Positions 35,602 to 48,600 of a stretch of DNA of 64,000 nt are shown here, piece after piece. The DNA comes from Phoenix dactylifera (taxonomy: Eukaryota > Streptophyta > Magnoliopsida > Arecales > Arecaceae), in NCBI RefSeq assembly GCF_009389715.1, contig NW_024068240.1, positions 124,001 to 188,000 on the forward strand, in the 5' to 3' direction. How positions within the stretch are numbered: the stretch's first letter is position 1; each line of letters begins with the position of its first letter. Position numbers and translations under genes: made by a program. Under the pieces are notes generated by a model that did no database searches, was not told where the DNA came from, and worked only from the letters and a program-made list of their open reading frames with translations.

Positions 35602-38544
35602 CCTTAATTTTTTTTTCTCTTTTCATTTTGTCTTCTTTCAATACATACAAAGTTTTGTTTATATTCAATTGCTGTTGTCCTTATGTTTATGTCTCAGGTA
35701 TGTAATGAATTTCCTTCACAGCTAGATGTTGAAGTTTATGGTTATGAATATTCATTGAATTTTTAACTTTGAAAGCTATTGGTTTTTATATTAAACTGTG
35801 GATTATTTGAGGATTTTATATCTCTGGTTTGCTTTCTTTTTTCGTAGCAGTTTTCCAGTTCTTAGAAAAAGGAAAAGAAGGGGAACATTGTTCTAGAACA
35901 GTAGTGGCTTGAAGAAGAGATCGAAGAGCTTTAATGTGCTGCATGGGCTGGCCCTTGGAGTGACCCACAGAAAGCCTTTCAAAAGGATTCTGTACTTCAG
36001 CACATTTTGTTTAAGTTTGTTTAATCCGAGAGAGAGAGAGAGAGAGAGATGGACTGAGACTAATGCTACCATGGACTCGTTTGGTTCAAAGGAACGGAAA
36101 GGAAGAAAGTGTTGGGATGTTTGATTGAAATTTTTTAAAAAGGAGAGGGGCCGAAAAGTTATTTTGTCATAAAAATAAGATTCATATATTTTATTTAAAA
36201 AAAAAAGAAGAATCCATATTGGCGATAAAAAAGCCACTTTTCTATTTATTTGGAGTTGGAGTAAATTTTTTTAAAAAATATACCTTCAAGTTGATAGAAT
36301 AAAGTAAAGTCTTTCTCTTTATTAAAAATATATTAAGAATTTTACGTATATTTCTTAGAAAAATAGATGTTCAATCAAATACAAACCACTTTGAGATGTA
36401 TAATTTTTTTATGATCAATCAAATATATAAAAATTATTTTTTCAATCATTATATATCCAAACTATAGCTTTCCGAAAAAAATATTTGGAGGAAAAATTCT
36501 TTCCACCAACCAAATATGTGAGGATCCATGCATGCATGCATATGTTCAGTTCTTCATCAGCTACATGCTAGGTAGTTTTTGAATAGTTAAGTAGAGTCAA
36601 TTGATCTAAATAATATCTTTCGGTTATTTTTTTAGATGAGATCTTAGATTATGATAAATGGTATTAGAATCGAATTTATGTGAGATTTTGTGCAGGCGTA
36701 TATTTAGTCTCACATTGGATATACACCAAATAGATCTTAAAAACTTATATAGTATCAAAAAAACCTAAATAATATATTCCGACTAATTTTTTGGAATGAG
36801 ATCTTTGATTTGTGACAAATGGTATCGGAGTGGATCCAGTCTATGACCTATCATGGCATATTACAGCAAATATCCATTGAGACTGGCAATATGCCAATCA
36901 TAGTTGCAAAAATGCTGAGGCTTAAACAGAAGGAGTGTATGAGGATATTTTTGGATGTGTATTTGATCCACGTCGAATAGATTTTGGACGCTGATGTAAG
37001 ATCAAAAAACTTAGAAAATATTTTTTAACTAATTTTTTTTGGATGGAATTTTGGACCGTGCCAAAACGAGTTTTATGCACGTGATGATGGATAGATTAGT
37101 CATTAACTCATTATGGGACATGACAGATAGGCCCAGACATTCACAATACTCTCGTACCTACGTGTTATATTTTCCATGATGGGCAGGACAAATGTGGGGC
37201 CACACAATCACTAGACAAAACTCTTCAGTAACTGACTAGGGCGCGACAGCAATTTTTTTATGGCCAGGCCAAATGCGGGGCTACAAATGAGTTAGAGAAA
37301 GGCTAAGATTGTGGTGGAATTGATATACGGGCTAAGCATGGTGGTCAAAACGAAGGTGGAGGAAGTTTGAAGTCACACTGAACGAAGCCCGGAGCTGCCA
37401 AGAAGAACACAAATATACTTTAGCAAAAAAAAAAAAGAACACAAATATTACCATATTTGGAAAGCCTCATTGAGAGCCATAAACAAGCATATGGGCCAAT
37501 CTCGGCATAAGATGCTGTCATCGTGGCAGCCACCGTAAGCTGGAATATTCTATTTATGGAAATTTCTCATCCCCCAATGTCCCCTTGGTGACAAGAAAGA
37601 TCCCCAGGCCTAGGTCCATGAGTCCATCGTCCCATTTTTGGCTCGTAGGACAACTTGGCTTGGCATTGGCTCGATACCTGTGTCACACTAGTGGATGCCA
37701 GTCTGCGTTCTCAGAGTCCGCGCCTCTAGGGTTTTTTCAGCAAAAATGCATAACAACGTCTCATGCTCTACCTTTTATCAGGGCGAAGTTTGAAAAAATA
37801 AAGTTTCTAAAAAGTGGACAGGTATGAAGATGACCATCCGTTGATGCGGAACAAACGTAGATTGGTGTGAAAGTCGACCTTCTGTCAGATAGCTCGTGTG
37901 TATCGGAAGGCGAACGATGCAGCAGACTGAGTCGTCTCTTATGTTACCCGACATTCCGCGAAGGTTATCTGTACAAACCTAGAATGTATCCCACACCCAT
38001 TGCACTATTTACTTTCACTTGATATGGTAGATTGTACTCACATTAGAGGTATATCACGAAATGAAATGTCGTTTTGACCAAAAAAACAAAAAAAAAATGA
38101 AGCTTGTTATATGATGAGAGCTTGCCAACCTAGGGTTGAGACATTAGGCATTCGGAAGAATCAACAGTTACACTTGTATTTTGGCATGAACTTCTCAAGA
38201 TGAATTATTGGATTTTGAAAAAAAATTAGTAATAAATTAGAGGTCGACAACCTAATCCTTTCTAATCTTTTCTTTATCATCTTCATTTTCTAAGTCAATG
38301 CCTATTAACGTATAGTGATAAGCATATCAAATAATTAATTGTATATCGTTCAAACAGATGTGCTTCTTTGGATCCATCGTGGTTAGGAGGATACTTTGGC
38401 TTATTCTTGCCATCTATCATTTTCAGGTTGGTTTCTATCCAACTGAGAGGAGTGGTTGGGGAAGATATAGCTGCCCTTGATTGTTCTAGAGAGGTACGAT
38501 CAAAGTCTACGGAAACCAATTGGTCTTTGGAATTTTTTTTTTGC
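35602..38544. other. Intergenic region with degraded LTR pieces
   Basis: The left end should hold the CLE 3' UTR. A GA microsatellite lies at 36028-36049. At 36630-36690 and 36790-36850 the text GATGAGATCTTAGATT-type, then AATGGTATTAGAATC or AATGGTATCGGAGTGG, resembles an LTR end followed by a methionine tRNA primer site (TGGTATCAGAGC). Similar text is at 47590-47650. No protein gene is recognised at 37000-38540. Confidence 0.45.
36620..36850 (+). mobile_element. LTR-end/primer-site relics, copia-like
   Basis: Two tandemly placed copies of a TTTGGATGAGATC...AAATGGTAT motif at about 36632-36670 and 36795-36835. The second has TGGTATCGGAG, two changes from the primer-binding site TGGTATCAGAGC. 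Flanking LTR sequence is too degraded to delimit. Confidence 0.4.
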
Positions 38545-38574
38545 AGATGTATTTAAAGATACCTAATCCAATTA

Positions 38575-40083
38575 TGTTTTCACACTGGCGGATGGGGCAC
38601 GAGGCCGTGGCGTGCCGATTTCCGGCGACTGCTCGTGCGGGGGGGGGGGGGGGGGGGGGGGGGGGGTACGGCCTCTGCGGAGGTGGATCCGGGGGAGGGC
38701 GGGCCTGCTCAACCGCCTCCGGACGATGGGGTGGAGATCCAGGGTCCGATCTACGGCCCCTGGATGGTGGCGTCGCGGCAGAAACTCCCGCGGGAGAATC
38801 GGCCGCCGCGGCCGGGAGAGACGACCGAGCCACAGCCGGGACCCGGGTCGTCCTCGAATCGGCCGCTATCTCCGGCAGGTCGCACACCCACGCCGGTGTC
38901 TCCGGCGGACACCGACGGCTGGCAGAAGCCAGCGAAGGTGGCTCGCCGCCGGTCGCCACTGACCGTTGGGGGGGAGGGGCACCCGGAGCCTCCCTTCGGC
39001 CCCCTCCGGGCGAACTCGGCCATCGAGACCCTGGCCGAGTCAGGGGACCCGGAACCGAGTCGGCGACCCGGCAAGGCCCCGGTTCGGGCCGTTCCGGAGC
39101 CCAGCCGGGCGGATACGGCCCAGGCCAATGCCCAAAAGTGGCCCAGGCCGCCGGCGGGCCTTGGCCCACTTGGGGTTGTCGGACAAGAGGCCCATCAGGC
39201 CCACAAAATTGAGGGCCGAGGAGCCCAGCGTACCCGGGCCCACAGGCCCGGGCGCCGGGGTCGCGGGCCGGCGGGGACGCAAGCCGCTGGCGCGGCCCTG
39301 GCTATCGGCGCGCCCCGCGCCGCTGGCGCGCCATCTACCGGGCCTCGCGCTACTGGCGCGCCACCCACTGGGGTCGCGCCGGGCGCTGAGATCGCGCCCG
39401 GACCTGCGCAGGGCGCGCTGGTGACTGTGGTCGCGAGGGCCCAGGCTCCGCTGGGCCCGTGCGAGGAGGCGTGCGGCCAGCCTTTTCTGGCCGCGCGGTC
39501 TGACCATGGGAAAGAGGACTTGGGCCTTAAGGCCCTTCCCACGCCTTGTCCATTGGGCCAGGAGGGTGCAGGTCGAGAGGCCCAGTCACATCCGGGTCTG
39601 GGGAGTCAGGATGATCTCGATCTGCAGGGCCAGAGCGAGGGACTGGTAGGGCCTTTCCGGTACAGCCCTCCTTGTGGGGGGAGTGATTTGGTGCCTGGGC
39701 CTCCCGTGCACGACAGCCACGCCCTCCTCACATCGGATGTGACGCGTGAGGCACGGCCTTGGGACATGCAGATGGGCACTGAGCCGGATGGAGTTTTTCG
39801 GTTCGGCCCTCTGCCTCTGGTCGAGGGAGAGCAGGGAGTGGCCACCTCCAGTGGGAGTGGGACGGGGGACCACCCCGTGCCGCCCCCGGAGGGGTGTCAG
39901 GTCGTGCCACTGACGTCTGGAGGGGATACCGACCACTCGACTGTGATACAGCGCGTCAGGGCGGCAGTCATGCAGGTCATACCTGATGAGCTCGTGGTGG
40001 GCCCAGGTAGCGTGCTTGAGGCTGGCTCGGCGATCCAGGGGGAGGACGGGTCTGAGGCCGACTATGTGGACTGTGATCCATGA
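38575..40083 (+). pseudogene. LINE ORF1 (gag-like) 3' part with frameshifted zinc knuckle
   Basis: A CCHC knuckle is recognisable around 38575-38620: Cys-Phe-His on one frame, then RMGHEAVAC on another, so a small indel splits it. A 27-base G-run (38640-38666) follows. From there one frame is open to 40083 and encodes about 480 residues of low-complexity Pro/Gly/Ala/Arg sequence, usual for the variable tail of plant L1 ORF1. Its stop TGA overlaps the ORF2 start as ATGA (40080-40083). Products of such ORFs bind the LINE RNA. Confidence 0.8.
38640..38666 (+). repeat. Homopolymer G run
   Basis: About 27 consecutive G in the LINE ORF1 region. Its exact length is unreliable in most sequencing data and determines the reading frame across this point. 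Confidence 0.9.
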
Positions 40084-41069
40084 GGATCCTCGCCTGGAAT
40101 TGTAGGGGGGCGGCCAAGCCGTCCTTCATGTCTTCCTTCAAACGGTTAGTGCAAGTTCACTGTCCGGAGATCTGCTTTCTGAGTGAGACCAGGCTATCTG
40201 GTGAGGGGCTTGCACGTCTGAGACGGCGCTTGGGGAGGGACTGGGAGACATATGCAGTTGAGTCCCAGGGGCTGTCGGGAGGTATTCTGGTCCTGTGGAG
40301 GCGAGGGGTGGCGACTTGTGATGTCTTCCACAACTGCCCCCAACAGGTGATTATGATTGTATCGGCACCAGACACCGCCCCATGGGTACTGTGTGGGGTG
40401 TACGCGAGCACGGACTACAGGATCAGGAGAGTTCTCTGGCGAGAGATTACCAGTCTCACTGCCCAGGGTGTCCCGACAGTTGTAGTTGGGGACTTTAACT
40501 GCATTCTAAGATCGAGTGACAAGAGGGGTGGGGCTGCCTACATGGATAGAGCGGACAGGAGGGAGTTTCGCGACTTTGTATCGCGTGTTGGCCTGGTGGA
40601 CTTAGGTTTTTCCGGACCTCAGTTTACTTGGTGCAATAATCAGCTCGGCACTGCGAGGGTTTGGGAGCGTCTAGATAGGGCCTTTGCGTCTCCGGACTGG
40701 ATCCTCCGCTTTCCCACCTGCAGGGTTAGTCACTTACCTCGGATCGCCTCGGACCATTGCCCCCTCTTGATTTCTACATCATCGGGACCTTGTCATCATA
40801 GCCCCTTCCGCTTTGAGAAGGTTTGGCTATCGTACCCGCAGTCTTGGGATATCGTCCGCGATGCTTGGCGTACTCCAGTGCGGGGGGATGCTATGCACCA
40901 GATATCACGCAAACTAGAATTGGCTAGGAGGCGCCTCCGGCGATGGAATCGCGAGGTGGTGGGCGATATCTTTCGGAGAGTTGAGGGGGTTGAGACTGCG
41001 TGCATGAGGGGGACCGTAATACCAGCTTCTTCCACCGGACGACGGCTATCCGGAGGCAGCGGAGCATGA
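40080..41069 (+). pseudogene. LINE ORF2 endonuclease domain
   Basis: The apurinic/apyrimidinic-type endonuclease that nicks the target for LINE insertion. All key motifs are present: WNCRG (residues 6-10), SETRL with catalytic Glu 36, GDFN (137-140) and SDH (224-226). The domain is complete to about residue 300. After residue about 305 (VEGVETA) the frame leaves the family pattern: the segment leading to reverse transcriptase is missing and the downstream domain is in another frame. The start ATG overlaps the ORF1 stop, which suggests reinitiation in the ancestral element. Confidence 0.88.
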
Positions 41070-43258
41070 TCCACTCACTGCGAGATGGGTCAGGACATCG
41101 GGTGGAAGGTGAGCCTGCCATCCGACAGACCCTGCTGGATTTCTTCCGTGCCAGATGGACGGAGGACGAGGACTCCGGCGATAGCATCCACCCCTTGAGG
41201 GTGGATGCGCGAATCAAGGATGAAGAGAATGCAGGCCTGGTCCGACCGGTGTCGGCTCAGGAGGTTCAGGAGGCGGTCTGGGCCTTGGCTCCAGACAAGG
41301 CCCCGGGACCGGATGGTTTCCCCCCTTTTTTCTTCCGACGGTATTGGGGTATCATTCGGATAGCGATAGTAGAGGCCGTTCAGTGTTTCTTCTCTCAGGC
41401 GATGATGCCAGGGGATTGGAAGGCTACTTTCATCACGCTCATCCCGAAGCATCAGGAGGCAGCAGAGCCCAGTCACTTTAGGCCCATCAGCTTGTGCACA
41501 ACCTTGTATAAGGTTGTGGCAAGAATAATGGTCGGACGAATGAAGCCCCTTCTGCCTGGCATTATCAGCCAGGAGCAGGGGGCGTTTATAGCTGGCAGAA
41601 ATATTTCCCATAATGTTCTGTTAGCCCAGGAGATGATGTGGGATCTTCAGCGAGCATCGAAGCGACGCAGCTTGATGGCTATTAAGCTGGATATGGAGAG
41701 AGCTTATGACAGGGTTAGATGGAGTTTTCTTCAGCAGGCACTGGAGGCGTATGGGTTCCACAGGCGGTGGATTGATTGGGTTCTGGGGTGTGTCAGGAGG
41801 CCAAAGTTCTCTATTTTGGTCAACGGCACACCGTCACCTTTCTTCGAGTCCACTATGGGGCTGCGTCAGGGATGCCCTCTATCACCTTATTTATTTATTA
41901 TTTGTGCTGACATTTTGTCTTGTGATTTGCAGAGGGTGAGTGCTCGCAGGGACTTGGAGGCCTACGTCCCCGCCCCGGGGGCTAGTCCTCTATCTCACTT
42001 ATTTTTCGCTGACGATTGTCTTTTGTTGGCCAGGGCGCGGGTCTCCGATGCACGGGTCCTTCGTAGGGTGGTAGCGGATTATTGCGCGGCGTCGGGCCAG
42101 AGAGTTAACTTCCAGAAGTCAGCTGTTCACTTCAGCCCGAGCACGGAGAGTAGGGTCAGACAGGAGATCCGAGGGATTTTGCAGATACCTGAGCAGGAGG
42201 AGACACTGACCTACCTGGGAGTCCCCATCATAGGTCGCAGACTACGGGTGGCAGAGTGCTCCAGCCTGGTGCAGCGGGTAGAGAGCAGGCTGGAGGGATG
42301 GAGAGCGGCCTCCTTATCCATGATGGGGAGACTGACTCTGATCAGATCGGTGTTGGGGTCCATGCCAGTATATCTCATGGCCAACACCGTGGTTCCAAAG
42401 ACGATCTTGCTGAGAGTCGAGCGATTGCTGCGGTGCTTCCTGTGGGGGTCACATGGCGGAGGTCGCGGGGTGCATTTGGTGGCCTGGGAGCATGTTTGCC
42501 GACCTACCAGTGAGGGCGGTCTCGGGGTGCAGTCCCTGTTGGAGCGGCGTGAGGCCTTCATCGCTCAGCATGCAGCTCGGTTTCTATTAGAGCCACATGG
42601 GTTGTGGAGTCAGGTGATGGCAGCCAGATATGGCCGCGAGGGCTCAGGGGTGGCATGGAGAGGGCGGCGAGTTTCCTTCATGTGGCGTGAGATTGCGAGG
42701 TACCTTCCGATGGTGTCCGCAAATACCAGGTGGCTGATAGGCGATGGGCGGAGTATTGATGTGATGACGGACCCATGGATTGATTCAGTTCCACTGAGGG
42801 GGTGGCCGACCACGGTCGATGTTGAGGCAGTAGAGGGGCTGCGGGTCTCCGATCTTCTCGTCCCGGGAGAGCCTGGGTGGGATGACGACAGGCTACGACA
42901 GCTGTTCGGAGGACACCTAGCTGAGAGGATCCGGTCCATCCCGGTGCCTGGATGTGGGGGGCCAGATGTCAGGATTTGGGGCACTTCTTGCCGGTCCAGC
43001 ATTAGACTGGGAGATCTTTCCCGGGTTATCCAGCGAGAGCATGAGCCGGGACGGGATTGCACCTGGATCTGGAGGTCGGGGCTTCACCCGAGAGTAGCAC
43101 TATTCCTATGGAAGGTGGCGTGGGATCGCCTTCCGACGAGAGCAGTGCTGAGCAGGCGAGGTTGGGGGATCCCAGCGGAGTGCGGTACATGCAGTGTTGA
43201 CGAGTCGGTTGACCACGTGCTCTTCCAGTGTACGTGGGCGAGGTCGGCATGGCAGTAG
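41000..43258 (+). pseudogene. LINE ORF2 reverse transcriptase and linker
   Basis: The frame resumes at HEGDRNTSFFH just after 41000, a motif that normally follows a segment of roughly 60-70 residues that is missing here. Fingers and palm follow: APGPDGF (about 41300), FRPISLC, KLDMERAYDRV, GLRQGCPLSPYLF and the catalytic FADDC at about 42006-42020. The thumb and a zinc-binding linker (CGTCSVDESVDHVLFQC) follow. An in-frame TAG at 43256-43258, probably from TGG or CAG-type Trp/Gln context, ends it. The next domain continues in the same frame. Confidence 0.9.
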
Positions 43259-44071
43259 GCAGGGATCCCGCGAGAGGTTTGGAGCGGGAGGCTCCAGTTT
43301 TTACAGATGATACAGCAGTGGTTAGCCTGCCCTCAGACATGTCGGGAGGCCATTAGAGCGACCTGCACAGCTCTCCAGATCTGGTTGGCCCGGAACGCCC
43401 GCACCCTCGGCGAGCGCAGGGTGTCACCGAGGTTTGTAGCGGAGTTCGCGCGAGCACAGGCATTGGAGATCAGACCCTCTTCCGATAGACCTTCGATAGC
43501 TTGGGACACCTGGGGTTCCCTCTCTGCTTCGGCAGCGTCTCAGATGGTGTATTTCACCTGGGAGCTCCCACCCCCGAGTTTCCTCAAGGTCAACTTCGAC
43601 GGATCTGTACAGGATGGAGGTGCGCAGGGTGGTGCGGGTTTTGTGATACGAGGCCCGCACTCCAGAGTGGTGGCAGCAGGTGGCTGTCAGTTGTTCGGCA
43701 TTTCGGTCCCCGGGGCAGAGCTACGAGCTGCTTGGGCGGGTCTTCGATATGCGAGGCAGGTACTGGGGGCCGGCTCGGTTGTCTTGGAGGGCGATTCGGC
43801 CACAGTTATCGGGTGGATCCAGCAGGGGTTGAGGGGGGTGGGCATAGACCACCCCTTGACTCGGGACATTAGGATGATGTGTGGGGCTGGGGTGGCCGTT
43901 GAGGCCAAACATGTATTCAGAGAAGCCAATGGGGCGGCCGATTGGGTGGCTGCCTTTGCGGCTTACCATTCAGGGTACACCCTTTGGGTGGGGGAGGCGG
44001 AGTTGCCATTGGCACTCCGTGAGCTAGTGTATTTTGACCTTATTGGGTGTATTCATACACGTTGTGTATGA
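43259..44071 (+). pseudogene. LINE ORF2 RNase H domain
   Basis: Same frame as the reverse transcriptase, separated only by the TAG codon at 43256. The plant-type RNase H (RVT_3) has its acidic residues: Asp in NFDGS (about 43596), Glu in GAELRAAWAGL (about 43720), Asp in EGDSATV (about 43790) and Asp in GAADWVA (about 43940). The stop is at 44069-44071, 15 bases before the A-run. RNase H at the C-terminus is characteristic of one branch of plant L1 elements. Confidence 0.85.
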
Positions 44072-44086
44072 TCACCTGCTTTCAGC

Positions 44087-44103
44087 AAAAAAAAAAAAAA
44101 AAA
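44087..44103 (+). repeat. LINE poly(A) tail
   Basis: A run of about 17 A directly after TTTCAGC, which marks the 3' end of the LINE and its insertion point. Confidence 0.85.
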
Positions 44104-47100
44104 GGATGGTTTGTAGGCCAAACCACAAGGATAGAAAGCTACACTCCTCCTATCTTACTCCTTTGTATACGCATATGGTGGAACTCCTTTGATATTGACA
44201 CTGGATTTGAATAAGGGGGAGTTGAAAATGTGATGTTGTTGCCAGATTTCTTCCACCTATATATATTACATATAGAGAGTCAATATCCAAGACCAAGACA
44301 AATAACCAAATAGGAAAGCCTATACCTAGGGAAATCCTTTTCCACCTTTTTAGATTTCCTCTTGATGTCAACAGGCGAAGAAACAAAGATGGCAAAAGGA
44401 ATCAATCTATTTTAAGTGAATTTTATTTATGAATTAACTCCTTTACACTTGTATCTTCTACTTAGGATGGTCTAATACCATTAGACTCTTAATCAATTGG
44501 ACTTCATAAATGAAAACGAAATGATTGTAGATTTTTCTTTTGCATGCTTGATGTTTATAACCATGTCCGAGCCGTAGCTCTAAAATTATAAATATTGCTT
44601 GCGTGGTCAATCTTGATAGCAATATTGAAGCTGCCAATTTAAGAACTAAGTAATATAAACCAACATGATACATAGTATTCAGGATAAATACTAAATAGCG
44701 TACATAGAGTAATGAAGGATTTGCAAGAGCTAAACGTAGAAAATTTTTAAAAAATGATGCAAATGGTTAGGTTTGAAAACAAAGTAATGAATATTTTTTT
44801 TCTGGCAACATAAACTTTGATCACAAGTCATTAAGAAACATTATGGCTTTTGATCGGATTAATAAGAAGGAAGAAATTTCTTCAATCTGCTCAACTCAAA
44901 TCTTTAAAAAATTAAAAAATAAAAAAAATTAGTGAAAGTAAGATCTAGGTCTTCTTCTATTTTATCAATGGATAACAAAAATCGAGTTATGTACAAAGCT
45001 TTTATTTATACTAGTAAGGTTTATCCTTGCACAATTTAAATCGGATTCATAATCTAATTAAAAGATGATACAACAAATAGAACCGTTCAGAAGTTAGATT
45101 TTGGCTTTTACATCAACTTTATCTTTAATTGCTTCATCTAATTCTTTCGGTAATAGGAGATATATTTGGTCAAAGTTATTCTCGAAAAAAAATTTCATCT
45201 TTAACTAGCTTGTCTCATGCTCCAAATGATAAAGTTTGACTAATCGCTTAGTGTATTGCACTCTTAAGGGGTGATGTTACATTATAGAGGTTGAAATGTT
45301 ATCCAAATTCAAAAAAAAAAAAAAAACTTTAATTGGATATCATTCAAACAAATTAAAACATTTAGAAGTTTGTTGTGTGATTCAACTTCTCAATATGACG
45401 GATCTCGCTTTCGAAAAAAAAAACTTATCAAGTCTTTGTAGTCGTCAGAGTAGTTTATATCGAGTCTAGTGATTCTTTTTATCAAACTTATGACATCTAT
45501 AGTTTGTTGAATTGGAAGAGAATTCATGGATCCTTGAAAATAAGTGTCTTGAGAGATAAAAATTAATTGGAAAAACTACTACATCTCAAAAGTAAATCAA
45601 TTAATTTGTTATCCCATCCATGCAAGTTATGAACTAAAGTCAACTACCAAATTCCTTAATTCAGTAAATGATCAAACTTTTCTTATTTTATTAATATTTA
45701 GTGACCTCTCATTAGGAAAGGTGACCCCAACATGCTACAGCCATGATCAATAAATCTTACTCAAACATAATGTTTTCATCTTGATGTTCTGCAGGTTGTT
45801 TGTATAATGTGAGCGTAAAAAGGAGATCTAAAAACATCATATTGGAAGCTCACACTATCCCTATCTCGGGTTAGAAATGCCTACACATGTTTTGTATTTA
45901 ATCAAGTGTTGATAGTATTCAATCTTTCAATTCTCTCTCTCTTTCTTGGGAGAAGGGTTTATTTGGGTCCCACACGACCCTTGAGATAATACCCATCTAG
46001 CACGGTGATATTCTTTAGAGCAAAGCACATTCAGTTTTATTAGCCACTCCAACACGTAAAATTTACTTGCCCTCTCTCTACAATTACAAATTTCAAAAGA
46101 ATAGCTAATTGCAATTTGGCTAATGCCATCATTGTACCTATCATATAAGCTCTATTGAATATACTCTCAAATGAAAAATGTTGAAGGTGGCAATTTACTC
46201 TGCATCATTAGATAACCAACTTGACCCGATCCCAATAGGGTAGGTTTTACTCGATCCATAGCGGATCCGAATGCGGATGCAGGTAATAGGCGCTGAAATA
46301 AATGTCATTATATAAACAAGGTGTAATATAAACAAAGTTGGCATTTTTTCGTTATACCAAACCCTTAGTATGTTCATTTTTATTATAATGTTAAACAAAA
46401 TATTAGTTAAAAATTAACAACATGTGTTTACTTAGCCTCCCTTTAACTACATCCAGAATAATATAATGAATTTTATGCGTAACGGTCGTTATTAGCTATT
46501 ACAACAGATAATTACGTCAAACAATATTGTTATTTCATTCAACCCCTATTCGCATGTTATTGATTATTCTTTGGATTAATAAACCTATACACAAATTTAA
46601 CTAAAATATGAATAACAAGGAATTGAATTTATCAACTATGAAGAGATTAAAAAATGAACATAATCGATAATTTATAATGACCACTTAACAATTACAAATA
46701 ACTAACAATTGTTATTTAAATGCCTGTTATACATATTATACTACATAGCGAGGCCTGGTAAAGCCGTGGCATTGTCAACACCATAAATCCCGGTTATTTT
46801 AAACCATGGTTGTTATTCAAAGGCAGTGTCGCATAGCCAACTTTGCGTGCAGGTGGAGTATAAAATAAGGGGTACGAATCGGCAAGAGGGTCCGCACCCT
46901 GGATGCTAAGGCGCCGGAGAAACGGACACGAGGTAAAGCCGGTCGGGTGGACCCGCCGCCTTAGCCGAGCCCAATGTTACGCGAACCCCAAAAGCCAGTC
47001 CTGCGCCGCACCCAAATTCAAGCCATCCGGGCCCCACGTGCACGGACGAAGCACGGAGGTAAAGAGTGGGATCAATGTGGAGATGAGGTCGCTTTCTGGG

Positions 47101-48600
47101 GTCTACGTTTGGGTGCATGGACGTTTATAACGATGGGACGGGTAGTGGGCATCGGGAGATCGCAGCCGTCCGTTTGCGTGAAGGTTTTTGTACGGTTCTC
47201 AGATTGTGGGGGCCCACTTCTAAACGTCCCAACTTTTTAAACAGTCGAGTGGGAACCAGGTCGCAACACCTGTGCACGTGGCTGCGACCGGTTATTCTAG
47301 CGTCATGCTCGCATCATGGCGGTGCCCGGACTTACAAGCTTGCATTGACCGAATTAGAGCTTTCTTAAAATGACCGAACGAACCTGATGTCTTCTTGTGA
47401 TTTTGGGCACGTGATATTTGATTGTTGCAATATCAACTATTTAGGCTTCCACTTTGTACCCAACCATACCAACTATATTGTACGCCAGCTATGAGGAGCC
47501 GTGCAAACATTTGTTTAGTCCCATATCGATTATTCACTGGATAGATCTTGAGTACTTATACAGAATTAAGAAATTCAAATAATATCTTCCGGCTAACTAT
47601 TTTGGATGAGATCCTAAATTAATACAAATAGTATCACAATGGACTCGGTCCATAATTTATATAAACTAAGGAACATTGTAGCACAAATCTATTAGGGATG
47701 ACCACAAACTGATCATGGTATTTGTGGTTACATTTGAATGAATTTGAACTTTTATGACCACATTGTTGAGATACTTCTTAACTAGATTATTTCTGTATTG
47801 CACTTAGAGTTATTATGAACTCTCATCATTGTTGACTAAAGTCCGATGAAAGAGTTGTTTCCTTCAATCTTCTCATCCTTCTTTTTTGGTTAAAAGAAAT
47901 CTTCTTATCCCTCTAATGTATCTTTATTGATTATATAAGACCTAGTGAATTGCTTTCCAATTCTTATGTTTTATTTTTCTTTTTTCAGGAAATGTTATAT
48001 CCTTGCTTAAAATGCTAGAGAGCTAAACAATTAAGTTGTGCTAGAATCAATATATAAATTGATCTCATATTACCGAGAACAAAGCATATACACCTCATTC
48101 AACCTTCTCTTTAGCACTTCTGTTGTTGCGAAACCTTGCTATTCTCAGTCGAAGCAAGATGTTCTTTGGCGTATGATGTTAATGATCATTTTGTTCAAAT
48201 ATAGAGTTAGCATGAACATGGCTATTGACATCTTGGCTAGATTTGCAACGGTCAAATCTTTAGATTGTCTCAATTCATGACTCTCCCAATTCCACTCTCA
48301 ACCACTACAAATCTCATACATCAACATCAGTTAAAGATGCTATTGTCATACTTCCAACTAAGGTTCAACAATTTAGAACTAGCTCTTGAGCAATGCTGGC
48401 ATCACCATCATCAAAGAACATGTTGAAAAAGCAACAGAAGAATTTATAGCCCTTAAACTTCTAAATTTCCTACAAAAACTTTCCAAATAAGGCCCATCAG
48501 TCATAGACTTCAAATAAACGTGATCTGCAATGAAAATTCAGCTAAAATCAGAATTCTTTTCTATGAGCCTCACGCCTACCTTTGATGCGACCAAGTTAAT
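44104..48600. other. Intergenic, AT-rich, no gene recognised
   Basis: A long A-run lies at about 45308-45325. Text at 46245-46290 (GGATCCGAATGCGGATGCAGG) is repeated in related form near 58185-58240. A GC-richer block at 46850-47350 has short ORFs on both strands without recognisable similarity. At 47500-47660 the sequence repeats the degraded LTR-end/primer-site pattern seen at 36620-36850. Confidence 0.5.
47500..47660 (+). mobile_element. Degraded LTR-end/primer-site relic
   Basis: TATCTTCCGGCTAACTATTT, then TTGGATGAGATCCTAAATT and AATAGTATCACAATGG, align with the relics at 36620-36850 and with a decayed TGGTATCAGAGC primer site. Confidence 0.4.

Larger units (their letters stand above)
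38545..44103 (+). mobile_element. Plant L1-clade LINE, 5'-truncated and mutated
   Basis: Order: remnant zinc knuckle and Pro/Gly-rich tail of ORF1, ORF2 endonuclease, reverse transcriptase, zinc-binding linker and RNase H, then an A-run at 44087-44103. It is GC-rich against AT-rich flanks. ORF1 lacks its N-terminal RNA-binding (DUF4283-like) part, so the copy is 5' truncated near 38545. A frameshift with internal deletion near 41000 and a TAG at 43256 disable ORF2. Target-site duplications were not identified. Confidence 0.9.

Noticed and set aside
38507-39936. Long minus-strand ORFs opposite LINE ORF1
   Set aside because: GC-rich shadow frames; the + strand continues into a recognisable LINE ORF2 and the minus frames have no domain.
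46245-46290. GGATCCGAATGCGGATGC-like text, also near 58185
   Set aside because: Too short and degenerate to delimit as an element; possibly a shared repeat fragment.
46850-47370. GC-richer block with ORFs of 70-88 codons
   Set aside because: No recognisable motif, splice partner or regulatory context; left as intergenic.
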